This document shows positions 9,701-16,491 of a stretch of 64,000 nucleotides of DNA, one piece after another. The notes beneath the pieces are model-generated. The model was given only the letters and a program-made list of their open reading frames with translations. It did not search any database and was not told where the DNA came from. Source of the DNA: an uncultured Bacilli bacterium (lineage in GTDB: Bacteria > Bacillota_I > Bacilli_A > RF39 > UBA660); assembly GCA_934096705.1 (NCBI GenBank), contig CAKOMR010000001.1:1-64000 (forward strand). Reading direction: 5' to 3'. Both the position numbers and the translations under genes were made by a program. Within the stretch, counting starts at the first letter, position 1. Each line of letters starts with the position of its first letter.

Positions 9701-9728
9701 TGAATTAAAACAAATTGAAACTGCTTAA
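6690..9728 (+). CDS. addA: AddA helicase-nuclease subunit
   Basis: UvrD-type superfamily 1 helicase fused to a C-terminal nuclease. Motifs in order: Walker A SAGAGSGKT (21-29), TFTNAAAMEMKDR, VDEYQDTS (about 357-364), GDIKQSIYRFRNANP, NFRS, HKSKGLEF, and YVALTRAKEK. The nuclease domain shows GTKIHEIFE and the catalytic D964-Y-K followed by KQLSIYKKYI. The length, about 1,012, is shorter than Bacillus AddA (about 1,230). Two adjacent ATGs exist at 6687 and 6690; AAGGAGG at 6677-6683 is spaced 6 bases from the second, so 6690 is preferred. It is translated in an operon with addB, and its terminator lies over the stop codon. Confidence 0.94.
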   Translation: MAWTNEQLLAINSEGQNIIVSAGAGSGKTAVLTQRVITKLKKGVNINELLILTFTNAAAMEMKDRIRGAINNDKSLEKQLDLIDGSYITTFDSFAYSIVKKYHYLLNISNNISILDKTICDTVRKKYLDEIFEEKYTKKDETFLKMIKDLTIKDDSSIKKEILSLNELLDRLIDKENYLDNYINNFYNEKNINDLVDRFYEFVNKKIKKINDLFENVASLCDEKYYEKLNCAIRSLLNAKTYDEYKVYSKVSFPILPKNSDDELKKNKDVLKNELDNLHSLFIYKDENHLKNTLYLTKDYAISIIDIIKLLDKRVLEYKYKIDEFEFNDIAKMAIKIVTDNEDVKENLSESFKEIMVDEYQDTSDIQETLITKISHNNVYMVGDIKQSIYRFRNANPFIFKDKYEKYSNHNGGMKIDLLKNFRSRKLVIANINKIFNYLMDENIGGADYKASHQMVFGNTLYEENKVENENLDVLMYDKEDKKYSDTEYEAFIIAEDIKEKIKSGYKVLDKETKMLRPCKYSDFCILIDRKNGFETYKKIFEYLEIPLVIYYDEKITGEKDILVIKNLIDLIVKIYKKEFDQKFKYDFYSISRSFIYQISDEEYLNYYINNNYFESDLFKKCSKIAKKLDNLSNKTLVEEIVNEFDFYEKGITIGSIDKLILRIDYLTSLAENLSSIGKSILEFNEYLNDLVVSNVDITLSSSVNASNSVKLMNIHKSKGLEFAICYFAGFDKSFNKQDINKLFNFDYNYGLILPFYDDGVGTTILKSLYKDNYLIEDISERIRLFYVALTRAKEKMIMVIPNKEEIINSKEDYYSFLSFINSIKFALKDNIKHIKKVDLTKNYNFIKEKDLFKNDVNSHLTVNEISVQNDIAKHSNVSKKVVNLLTKNEVLTMEYGTKIHEIFEYENFDEPKNKYVKNLVNKINLTNAKIYKEYEFTDIIDNVEYTGIIDLMIEYKDKIIIIDYKLSNIDDINYGKQLSIYKKYIENKTSKNVETYLYSILTDELKQIETA

Positions 9729-9741
9729 AATGCAGTTTTTT
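9718..9741 (+). terminator. addBA terminator
   Basis: AAACTGC (9718-9724) and GCAGTTT (9732-9738), with T6 from 9736. The stop codon of addA is in the loop. Confidence 0.8.
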
Positions 9742-9746
9742 ATTAT

Positions 9747-9775
9747 TTGTAAAAATAAACATAATTATGTATAAT
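9747..9775 (+). promoter_or_regulatory. murG operon promoter
   Basis: TTGTAA (9747-9752), 17-base spacer, TATAAT (9770-9775). Transcription would start near 9782, so the upstream in-frame ATG at 9767 cannot be the murG start. Confidence 0.7.
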
Positions 9776-9793
9776 ATTATTATAGGTGATATT

Positions 9794-10879
9794 ATGAAAA
9801 TAATTGTAAGTGCAGGTGGAACAGGTGGACATATATATCCACTTTTAGCATTAATAAACAAATTTAAAGAAAAAGAAAAAAACTTAGAAATTATTTATAT
9901 TGGTACGCATAATAGAATGGAAAAAGATTTAATACCAAGTTTAAACATTAAGTATATTCCTATAGAAATTTATGGATTTAGTAAAACTAATATTTTAAGG
10001 GATTTTAAAAATATTTTTCTTATAACTAGTGCAATAAACAAATGCACAAAAATAATGAAAGAGTTTAAACCAGATGTTGTAATAGGAGCAGGTGGTTATG
10101 TTACTATGCCAGTTATATATGCTGCGAAAAAACTTAAAATTAAAACAGTTATATTAGAGCAAAATAGTGTCCCTGGTAAAACTAATAAAGCATTATCTAA
10201 AAATTGTGATTTAGTGTGCACTTCGTATGAAAATAGCAATAAATATTTTACTAAAGCGAAAAAATGCTTATGTACAGGAAATCCTTCGGGAGAAAATGTT
10301 CTAAATAATAAAAAAATAACAAAGGAAAATTTGGGATTTGATAAAAATAAAAAACTTGTTTTAGTAGTAGCAGGTTCATTGGGTAGTAATACAATCAATG
10401 AAACATTTTCTTCATTTTTAAAAAATGTAAAAGAGCAAGATAATTTTGAGGTTTTATATATCACTGGTAAAAAATATTATGAAGATTTTATAAAAAATAA
10501 TAAATTTTCAAAAAATGTAAAGGTTTTGCCTTATCTAGATAACATGTCAGGTTTATTTAATAGTACTGATTTAATTATTTCAAGAGCAGGAGCATCAACA
10601 CTATCTGAAATAATGGTTTCTCATTTACCTTCGATAATAATTCCATCTCCATATGTTGCAAATAATCATCAATATTATAATGCATTAGATTTAAAAAATA
10701 GAGGCGTTTCAATAATGATTTTAGAAAAAGACTTAGACACATTAAAACTATACAATAAAGTAAAAGAACTTATGACTTTTAATGAAGAATATAAAAATAT
10801 GAAAGATAATTTGAAAAAAATTAATAGAGTAAGTAGTTCTCAAATTATTTATGATGAAATAAAGGATTTATTAAAATGA
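9794..10879 (+). CDS. murG: UDP-GlcNAc--lipid I N-acetylglucosaminyltransferase
   Basis: Adds N-acetylglucosamine to undecaprenyl-PP-MurNAc-pentapeptide, giving lipid II on the inner face of the membrane. Visible motifs: the glycine-rich SAGGTGGHIYP at the N-terminus, GAGGYVTMPV, LEQNSVPGKTNK, GSLGSNTINE, and the donor-site stretch SRAGASTLSE followed by PSPYVANNHQ. Length is 361 residues, normal for MurG. The start at 9794 is chosen because AGGTGA (9784-9789) precedes it and the -10 box overlaps the earlier ATG. The stop overlaps the murB start as ATGA, so translation is coupled. First gene of a murG-murB-divIB envelope and division operon. Confidence 0.97.
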   Translation: MKIIVSAGGTGGHIYPLLALINKFKEKEKNLEIIYIGTHNRMEKDLIPSLNIKYIPIEIYGFSKTNILRDFKNIFLITSAINKCTKIMKEFKPDVVIGAGGYVTMPVIYAAKKLKIKTVILEQNSVPGKTNKALSKNCDLVCTSYENSNKYFTKAKKCLCTGNPSGENVLNNKKITKENLGFDKNKKLVLVVAGSLGSNTINETFSSFLKNVKEQDNFEVLYITGKKYYEDFIKNNKFSKNVKVLPYLDNMSGLFNSTDLIISRAGASTLSEIMVSHLPSIIIPSPYVANNHQYYNALDLKNRGVSIMILEKDLDTLKLYNKVKELMTFNEEYKNMKDNLKKINRVSSSQIIYDEIKDLLK

Positions 10880-11748
10880 ATGAGTATGGAACTGTAAAAG
10901 AAAATGCCAGTTTAAAGGATTATACTACATTTAAAATTGGTGGCATTTGTAAATATTTAATTGAAGTAAATAATAAAAACTCTTTGATAAAGTTAATTGA
11001 GTATTTAAAAAATAATAATTTAAAATATTATTTTTTAGGAAATGGTTCAAATGTTATACTTGATGATAGTTATTTTGACGGTGTTATAATAAAATTAAAT
11101 AAGCTTAATAAAATATCTATAAATGATAAATTTGTAACAGCAGAATGTGGAGTAAAGTTAGGTTTTTTAAATAATGTATGTCTCCAAAATGGGTTAGTTT
11201 CTCTTTCATTTGCATCACTTATACCAGGTGAAGTTGGTGCCTCTATAAAAGGCAATGCTGGATGTTATAATAAAGAACTTTTAAATTATATTTATAGTGT
11301 TGAGGTTCTTGATAACAATGGAAATATAAAAAATATATTAAAAAGTGATATAAAATATGGCTATAGATATACAGATATTGAAGGATTGATTTTATCTGCA
11401 ACCTTTATTTTAGAAAAAGGTGACCCTATTTTAACTTTAAGAGAAATGAAAGAAAATAATGATAAAAGATTAAAATCTCAACCACTTGATATGCCCTCTG
11501 TAGGAAGTATTTTTAAAAATCCGGAAAATATGAGTGCCGGAAAATTAATCGATGATTTAGGACTTAAAGGTTATCATATAAATGATGCTTATATTAGTGA
11601 TAAACACGCAAATTTTATTATAAATAAAGGTAGTGCTTCATTTGATGATGTAGTAAGGTTAATTAATTATATAATTCTTAAAGTACAAGAAAATTATGGA
11701 ATAACTTTAGAAGTTGAGCCAAAAATAATATGGTGGGATAAATTATGA
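10876..11748 (+). CDS. murB: UDP-N-acetylenolpyruvoylglucosamine reductase
   Basis: FAD enzyme that reduces UDP-GlcNAc-enolpyruvate to UDP-MurNAc with NADPH. FAD-binding signatures are seen in order: TTFKIGG near residue 17, GNGSNVIL near 55-62, and IPGEVGASIKGNAGCYNKE near 116-134. The substrate-domain motifs are KYGYRYTD, PSVGSIFKNP, AGKLID and KHANFIIN, with the typical ending EVEPKI. Length 290, usual for Firmicutes MurB. It overlaps both neighbours by the four bases ATGA, so murG, murB and divIB are translated together. The protein needs no special start choice, since the overlapping ATG is the only good candidate. Confidence 0.97.
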   Translation: MNEYGTVKENASLKDYTTFKIGGICKYLIEVNNKNSLIKLIEYLKNNNLKYYFLGNGSNVILDDSYFDGVIIKLNKLNKISINDKFVTAECGVKLGFLNNVCLQNGLVSLSFASLIPGEVGASIKGNAGCYNKELLNYIYSVEVLDNNGNIKNILKSDIKYGYRYTDIEGLILSATFILEKGDPILTLREMKENNDKRLKSQPLDMPSVGSIFKNPENMSAGKLIDDLGLKGYHINDAYISDKHANFIINKGSASFDDVVRLINYIILKVQENYGITLEVEPKIIWWDKL

Positions 11749-12455
11749 AAAAACCCAAGAAAAAAGTAAGGATTACTGGAATTATATTTTTACTTCTTTT
11801 TGTTTATTTATTAATTACGCTTATTTATTATTTTATTAAATTGCCAATTAAAAATATAAGTATTAAAGGAAATAATTTACTTACTGAAGAAGATGTAATA
11901 AGTCAGTCTAAAATTTCTTATAATGATTCAATATTTAAAATAAGCACTTATAAAATAGAAAAAAATCTAGAGAAAAATCCTTTAATTAAAAAAGCTAAAA
12001 TTGAAAGAGGATTAAATGGCACAATTATTATTAATATTGAGGAAAATAAAATATTATTTTTAAATGTATTAACAAAAAAATTAGTTTTATCTAACGAAGA
12101 AGAAATTGATATAGAAGATAAATACATTGGTTATCCTGTACTTATAAATTATGTTCCAAGTGAAATATACAAGGAATTAATAAAATCACTAGCAAAAGTT
12201 GATAATAGTAATTATCAAATGATAAGTGAGATTGAGTATTCTGTTGATAAATACGAAAATACTGTAATTGATGATGAAAGGTTTTTACTTAGAATGAAGG
12301 ATGGAAATACTATATATGTAAATTTAATAAATATTGAAAAATTAAATAAATATCAAGAAATATATTCTGCGTTAACCGATAAAGGAACTTTATATTTAGA
12401 TAGCTCCAGTAAAAATTATGTATTTAAAAAATATTCTGAGGAAAAAACTGAGTAA
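11745..12455 (+). CDS. divIB: Cell-division protein DivIB/FtsQ
   Basis: Single-pass membrane protein of the divisome that binds FtsL/DivIC and FtsB-like partners. The N-terminus is short and strongly basic (MKKPKKKVR), followed by a transmembrane helix at about residues 10-32. A POTRA domain follows: KNISIKGNNLLTEEDVI, KIEKNLEKNPLIKKAKIER and a beta domain to about 205. Length 236 is typical of Bacilli. ATGA overlap with murB fixes the start. The murG-murB-divIB order matches the mur/fts cluster of Bacillus, but murA, ftsA and ftsZ do not follow here, so the cluster is truncated or split. Confidence 0.9.
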   Translation: MKKPKKKVRITGIIFLLLFVYLLITLIYYFIKLPIKNISIKGNNLLTEEDVISQSKISYNDSIFKISTYKIEKNLEKNPLIKKAKIERGLNGTIIINIEENKILFLNVLTKKLVLSNEEEIDIEDKYIGYPVLINYVPSEIYKELIKSLAKVDNSNYQMISEIEYSVDKYENTVIDDERFLLRMKDGNTIYVNLINIEKLNKYQEIYSALTDKGTLYLDSSSKNYVFKKYSEEKTE

Positions 12456-12482
12456 AATTCTCTTTTAAAAAAGTAAAAATAA

Positions 12483-12491
12483 TGATAATAT
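12483..12491 (+). promoter_or_regulatory. Extended -10 promoter of queH
   Basis: TGATAATAT, an extended -10 box, lies about 24 bases before the queH start. No clear -35. Confidence 0.45.
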
Positions 12492-12515
12492 ATTTACCGA
12501 AAAAAGAGGCAAGTA

Positions 12516-13118
12516 ATGAAAATAAATTATGATAATCTTTTTAAAGATATAGTAAAAAATCTTGATGACACGCCCACTGTGCTTTTACATAGTTGCTGCG
12601 CACCATGTTCATCATATGTATTATCTGTTTTGGCAGAAAATTTTAAAGTAACTGTATTTTATTATAATCCAAATATAGAGCCAAAAGAAGAATATGAAAA
12701 AAGAAAAGAAGAACAAAAACACTTTATAACACAATATAAAGGAAAAAATGAAATTGATTTTTTAGATTGTGATTATGAAAATGAAAACTTCAAAGAAATA
12801 GCAAAAGGTTATGAAGATGCACCAGAGGGTGGAGAAAGATGCCATAGATGTTATAATCTGAGAATGGAAAAAACCTGCAATTTAGCAAAACAAATGGGAT
12901 TTGATTATTTTTGTACAACACTTTCTGTAAGTCCATATAAAAATTCACAAGTTTTAAATCAAATTGGTCATGATTTAGAGGAAAAATATGGGATAAAGTA
13001 TCTTTACTCAGATTTTAAAAAAAATGATGGATATAAAAAATCTATTGAATATTCAAAAAAATATAATTTGTATAGACAAAATTATTGTGGATGTAATTAT
13101 TCTAAACCTAAAGAATAA
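12516..13118 (+). CDS. queH: Epoxyqueuosine reductase QueH
   Basis: Last step of queuosine synthesis at tRNA position 34, reducing epoxyqueuosine to queuosine. QueH is the iron-sulfur enzyme that replaces cobalamin-dependent QueG. Seen: LLHSCCAPCSSYV with the paired Cys near residues 26-27 and C30, the FYYNPNIEPKEEYEKR stretch near 48, ERCHRCYNLRME near 110-121, and a C-terminal YCGCNYS. This is the cysteine pattern of the family (formerly DUF208). Length 200. AGAGG is spaced 6 bases from the ATG. It is a lone gene; no other queuosine genes are in view, so the cell may salvage a precursor, which is inference. Confidence 0.93.
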   Translation: MKINYDNLFKDIVKNLDDTPTVLLHSCCAPCSSYVLSVLAENFKVTVFYYNPNIEPKEEYEKRKEEQKHFITQYKGKNEIDFLDCDYENENFKEIAKGYEDAPEGGERCHRCYNLRMEKTCNLAKQMGFDYFCTTLSVSPYKNSQVLNQIGHDLEEKYGIKYLYSDFKKNDGYKKSIEYSKKYNLYRQNYCGCNYSKPKE

Positions 13119-13142
13119 TTACATTTTTTTATGATAAATTAA

Positions 13143-13170
13143 TTACTTTTTTTTATATTTATGATATCAT
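13143..13170 (+). promoter_or_regulatory. Promoter of the 406-residue protein, apparently leaderless
   Basis: TTACTT (13143-13148), 16-base spacer, TATCAT (13165-13170) preceded by TGA. The next gene's ATG starts 7 bases after the -10 box and there is no Shine-Dalgarno sequence. Confidence 0.5.
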
Positions 13171-13176
13171 AATTGT

Positions 13177-14397
13177 ATGATAAGAGATGTTATAGAAAAA
13201 GATATTAAAATGTATCCAGACAGTAATGCTGAGGCTTTAAGAAATGTAACAACATATTCAGAGTATGTTTCTTTTATGACTAGTTATTTATCTTTAAAAC
13301 ATCCATTTTGTACGTATGTAACAGACAATATAGAATATACTTTGATAAGAGAATGTGAACTTTATTTATCTTTGAAATGCTCTATTAGGTATAAGGACGA
13401 TAGTTTTAAAGTGTATCCTTATGAACCTACAATAAAACAAAGAAAGGATTACTATCATAATGTTTTAGAGGCAATAGTTAAATATCATTATGAAAGTGGA
13501 ATTGACTTTGAAAGTGCAATTAAGGAATATATCAATTTATATATTGAAGAAAATAAAAATATTAAAGAAGATTTAAAAAGAAGAAAAATGCTTCCTTATT
13601 ATGGCAATGTTCAATTTATGCTACATAAAGCTGGTTATACTTTACGATGTGCTAAAGATTTAGTGGGTGAAAACGTTCCTATGGATGCTCTTTTAGAAAT
13701 GAAAGCTTTTTTAGAAAAATATCCAGAAATTCCTGAGGATTATAGAGATGTATATCCATATTATAGTGATGACTTTAAAGATGATTATGATGCTTTTGAA
13801 AAAAATTATCTTAGTATTTTAGAATTAGAAAAAACTTTAGAGCCACTTGCGAAAAAACACTGGAAGGATTTTTTAACAGATCCAAATGATTATGACCCAA
13901 ATCATTTTGCGTATCTTGCACATACTTTTACTGCAGGCAGTGTAAGTCCAAATGAAATTCATAAGGTATGTACTTCACTTTTAACTGATAAAATTCAAAC
14001 ATCTGGTGAATTTGGACTTTTATTTGGTGCAGATAATAATTTCGATGAATGCTGTTCATGTGACGCTGGAAGTTGGGAACTTACAAAAAGTGAGTTTATA
14101 GATAGAAATTTACCTAAAAATTGGCAGTATCCTTCGACTGATGAATCAACAGTTTTTTATGAAGAACCAGAAGTGTCAAAATTGCTTATTCCTGAGCGAA
14201 TTGAACAAGAAGTTTTAGATAATAATATGGCGACATATTCGGAAATTGTTATTACTGGTACCCCTAAACCAATTGCAGTATTTTATAATGATTATTGTGA
14301 AAATGTAGAAATGGTAAAAATGTATGCAGAAAAGTGTGGCCTTCCTTTAGTACATGTTACTAGACGTGGAGAAAGAGCATGGTGGAAAACTTGCTAG
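13177..14397 (+). CDS. Unrecognised cytosolic protein, 406 residues
   Basis: I do not recognise this protein. It has no signal peptide or membrane helix. The N-terminal half is helical and charged (KRRKMLPYYG near 142). A middle acidic, Tyr/Asp-rich segment follows (about 190-250). The C-terminal part carries a Cys cluster, DECCSCDAG near 289-297, then WELTKSEF, a Pro/Glu stretch, and a possible alpha/beta segment (PIAVFYNDYC, then CGLPLVHVTRRGERAWW) before a terminal Cys. The Cys residues could bind a metal or react; that is a guess. It has its own promoter and terminator. The coding frame is long and unbroken with base use like its neighbours, so it is a real gene. Confidence 0.85.
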   Translation: MIRDVIEKDIKMYPDSNAEALRNVTTYSEYVSFMTSYLSLKHPFCTYVTDNIEYTLIRECELYLSLKCSIRYKDDSFKVYPYEPTIKQRKDYYHNVLEAIVKYHYESGIDFESAIKEYINLYIEENKNIKEDLKRRKMLPYYGNVQFMLHKAGYTLRCAKDLVGENVPMDALLEMKAFLEKYPEIPEDYRDVYPYYSDDFKDDYDAFEKNYLSILELEKTLEPLAKKHWKDFLTDPNDYDPNHFAYLAHTFTAGSVSPNEIHKVCTSLLTDKIQTSGEFGLLFGADNNFDECCSCDAGSWELTKSEFIDRNLPKNWQYPSTDESTVFYEEPEVSKLLIPERIEQEVLDNNMATYSEIVITGTPKPIAVFYNDYCENVEMVKMYAEKCGLPLVHVTRRGERAWWKTC

Positions 14398-14402
14398 AAA
14401 AT

Positions 14403-14426
14403 AAATCGGTTATAAGCCGGTTTTTT
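14403..14426 (+). terminator. Terminator after the 406-residue protein
   Basis: AAATCGGTT (14403-14411) and AGCCGGTTT (14415-14423), 9 pairs with two G-T, followed by T to 14426. Confidence 0.8.
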
Positions 14427-14438
14427 CTTTTAAAATGC

Positions 14439-14470
14439 TTGTAATTACCGAAAAATTTTGATAATATAAT
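14439..14470 (+). promoter_or_regulatory. rpsB-tsf promoter region
   Basis: TTGTAA (14439-14444) followed by overlapping -10 candidates GATAAT (14460-14465, spacing 15) and TATAAT (14465-14470, spacing 20). The exact pairing is uncertain. It leaves a leader of about 100 bases. Confidence 0.5.
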
Positions 14471-14474
14471 GTTG

Positions 14475-14574
14475 GCTTTAAAAGCAAATAAACATTAATG
14501 TGGACTAAGGTTTCGAGTGCCCGAAGAGGGTGAAATGTTAGGATGAAGCGTTAAGGTGTAATAACGAAGGAGGG
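14475..14574 (+). promoter_or_regulatory. Structured rpsB leader, candidate S2 autoregulatory element
   Basis: About 100 bases of G-rich leader in an otherwise AT-rich region. Helices: GCTT/AAGC (14475-14485), AACATT/AATGTT (14491-14496 with 14534-14539) enclosing TTTCG/CGAAG (14511-14526), and CGTTA/TAACG (14549-14553 with 14562-14566), which directly abuts the Shine-Dalgarno AAGGAGGG at 14567-14574. Leaders of rpsB are often bound by excess S2, so translational autoregulation is a reasonable inference; I cannot match it to a named family. Confidence 0.5.
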
Positions 14575-14581
14575 ATATTTT

Positions 14582-15532
14582 ATGGCCGTTGTTTCTATGA
14601 GTTATTTATTAGAAGCAGGAGTTCATTTTGGACATCAAACTAAAAGATGGAATCCAAAAATGAAAGAGTACATTTTTAATTCAAGAGATGATATTTATAT
14701 TATTGATCTTGAAAAAACACAAAAATTACTAGAAGAAGCCTATAGTGAAATTAAGACTATTGCTAGTAATGGCGGAAAGTTCTTATTTATAGGAACTAAA
14801 AAACAATCAGGAGAAGTTGCTGTAGAAGAAGCACTTAGAAGTAATTCTTACTATGTAACTGAAAGATGGCTTGGAGGAACTTTAACTAACTTCAGAACTA
14901 TTAGAAGAAGAGTTAAAAGACTTGAGGACATTGAAAAAATGGAAAGTGATGGAACATTTGAAGCACTACCTAAAAAAGAAGTTATTAAAATTAAGAAAGA
15001 ATATGACAAATTAAATACACTTTTATGTGGTATTAGAGAAATGACTAAACTTCCACAAGCACTTATTATTGTAGACCCAAGAAAAGAATACAATGCAATT
15101 AAGGAAGCAAGAAAACTTCATATTCCAGTATTTGGTGTTGTAGATACTAATGGAGATCCTGATTTAGTTGATTATGTAATACCAGGAAATGATGATGCTG
15201 TAAGAAGTATTAAAGTTCTTTTAGGAGTACTTACTAATGCTATTTGTGAAGCAAACAATTTAGAAGTAGTTGACTACGTTACTGAAGAAGATAAAAATAA
15301 GAAAAATGCTTCAATGGAAGAATTAATTGCTGATGAAGTAATTGATGAAAAAGTTAAAGAAGGTAAAGAAAGTGATGTTTATCTAATTAACGATATTGTT
15401 GAAGATGAAGAAGAAAAAAATGATGATTTAAGTTCTAAAACACTTGCTGAACTTAAAACTATAGCTAAAGAAAAAGGTGTTAAAGGATATTCTTCAATGA
15501 AAAAAGAAGAATTAATAAATGCTTTAAACTAA
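14582..15532 (+). CDS. rpsB: 30S ribosomal protein S2 with extra C-terminal domain
   Basis: Ribosomal protein uS2. The core is standard: [19 protein letters not shown] at the N-terminus, [31 protein letters not shown], and [10 protein letters not shown] with the [15 protein letters not shown] stretch. The core ends near residue 235. An acidic linker (about 240-280) leads to a 34-residue module at about 283-316 beginning [17 protein letters not shown] and ending [10 protein letters not shown]. It reads like a SAP/Rho-N (helix-extended-helix) nucleic-acid-binding motif. Total length is 316, against roughly 240-260 for usual S2. Strong AAGGAGGG ribosome site. First gene of rpsB-tsf. Confidence 0.97.
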   Translation: MAVVSMSYLLEAGVHFGHQTKRWNPKMKEYIFNSRDDIYIIDLEKTQKLLEEAYSEIKTIASNGGKFLFIGTKKQSGEVAVEEALRSNSYYVTERWLGGTLTNFRTIRRRVKRLEDIEKMESDGTFEALPKKEVIKIKKEYDKLNTLLCGIREMTKLPQALIIVDPRKEYNAIKEARKLHIPVFGVVDTNGDPDLVDYVIPGNDDAVRSIKVLLGVLTNAICEANNLEVVDYVTEEDKNKKNASMEELIADEVIDEKVKEGKESDVYLINDIVEDEEEKNDDLSSKTLAELKTIAKEKGVKGYSSMKKEELINALN

Positions 15533-15542
15533 GGAGGATATA

Positions 15543-16415
15543 ATGGAAATTACTGCTAGTTTAGTAAAAGAATTAAGAGAAATTACTGGTGCTGGAATGA
15601 TGGATTGCAAAAAAGCTCTATCTGAATGCGATGGTGATAAAGATAAAGCAATTAATTATTTAAGAGAAAAAGGTATTGCAAAATCTGCTAAAAAGGAAGG
15701 TAGAATTGCTGCTGAAGGCTTATCTAATATTTATGTTGATGGTAATAATGCTGTTATTATTGAAGTGAATAGTGAAACTGACTTTGTAAGTAATAATACT
15801 GAATTTAAAGAATTTGTTGATGCTTTAGGAAAAACAATTCTTGAAGGTAATGCATCTACTTTAGAAGAAGCGAAAAATTTACCTTATGCTGGTGAAACTT
15901 TAAATGATTTAATTGTTGCTAAAACAGCTAAAATTGGTGAAAAATTATCACTAAGAAGATTTGAAAAAGTTACTAAAACTGATGATGAACATTTTGGCGC
16001 ATACATTCACATGGGTGGCAAAATATCGGTTCTTACAGTAGTAAAAGGTGCCAGTGAAGAAGTAGCTAAAGAAGTTGCAATGCAAGCTGCTGCTATGAAA
16101 CCTTTATATTTATTTCCAAGTGAAGTACCTGCAGATGTTCTTGATGCTGAAAAAGAGGTTCAAAGAAACATTGCAATTAACGAAGGTAAACCTGCTGATA
16201 TAGCTGAAAAAATGGTTGAAGGAAGAATAAAAAAATATTACAAAGAAATTTGTTTATCTGAACAACCATTTATTAAAAACGGCGATATTTCAGTAAAAGA
16301 CTATGTAACTAACAATGGTGGAGAGCTTGTTTCTATGGTACGTTACGAAGTAGGCGAAGGCCTTGAAAAAAGAAATGATAACTTTGCTGAAGAAGTAATG
16401 AATCAAATTAAATAA
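15543..16415 (+). CDS. tsf: Elongation factor Ts
   Basis: Guanine nucleotide exchange factor that recharges EF-Tu. The N-terminal UBA-like domain carries the family signature LREITGAGMMDCKKAL (near 11-26), and the TDFVSNNTEF motif that contacts EF-Tu lies near 80-90. Two core subdomains and the C-terminal module (about 230-290) are present. Length 290, normal for Firmicutes. AGGAGG precedes the ATG, 10 bases after the rpsB stop, so the two are co-transcribed. A strong terminator follows directly. In most Bacilli pyrH and frr come next; here pyrH is missing from the window and frr lies 3.4 kb away. Confidence 0.97.
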   Translation: MEITASLVKELREITGAGMMDCKKALSECDGDKDKAINYLREKGIAKSAKKEGRIAAEGLSNIYVDGNNAVIIEVNSETDFVSNNTEFKEFVDALGKTILEGNASTLEEAKNLPYAGETLNDLIVAKTAKIGEKLSLRRFEKVTKTDDEHFGAYIHMGGKISVLTVVKGASEEVAKEVAMQAAAMKPLYLFPSEVPADVLDAEKEVQRNIAINEGKPADIAEKMVEGRIKKYYKEICLSEQPFIKNGDISVKDYVTNNGGELVSMVRYEVGEGLEKRNDNFAEEVMNQIK

Positions 16416-16422
16416 AAAATTT

Positions 16423-16449
16423 ACTCGGTTAAAAAAACCGAGTTTTTTT
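16423..16449 (+). terminator. rpsB-tsf terminator
   Basis: ACTCGGTT (16423-16430) and AACCGAGT (16436-16443) with a T7 tail. Confidence 0.92.
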
Positions 16450-16459
16450 ATGTGTTTTA

Positions 16460-16468
16460 TGTTATACT
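16460..16468 (+). promoter_or_regulatory. Extended -10 promoter before the DUF2207 gene
   Basis: TGTTATACT, identical to the addB element. No clear -35. Confidence 0.5.
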
Positions 16469-16491
16469 ATTTATAGTAGGTAGGTTGTAGT

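Noticed and set aside
10876..11748. UGA read as tryptophan, as in Mollicutes
   Set aside because: murG and murB, and murB and divIB, overlap as ATGA with TGA as the true stop; cotE also ends in TGA.
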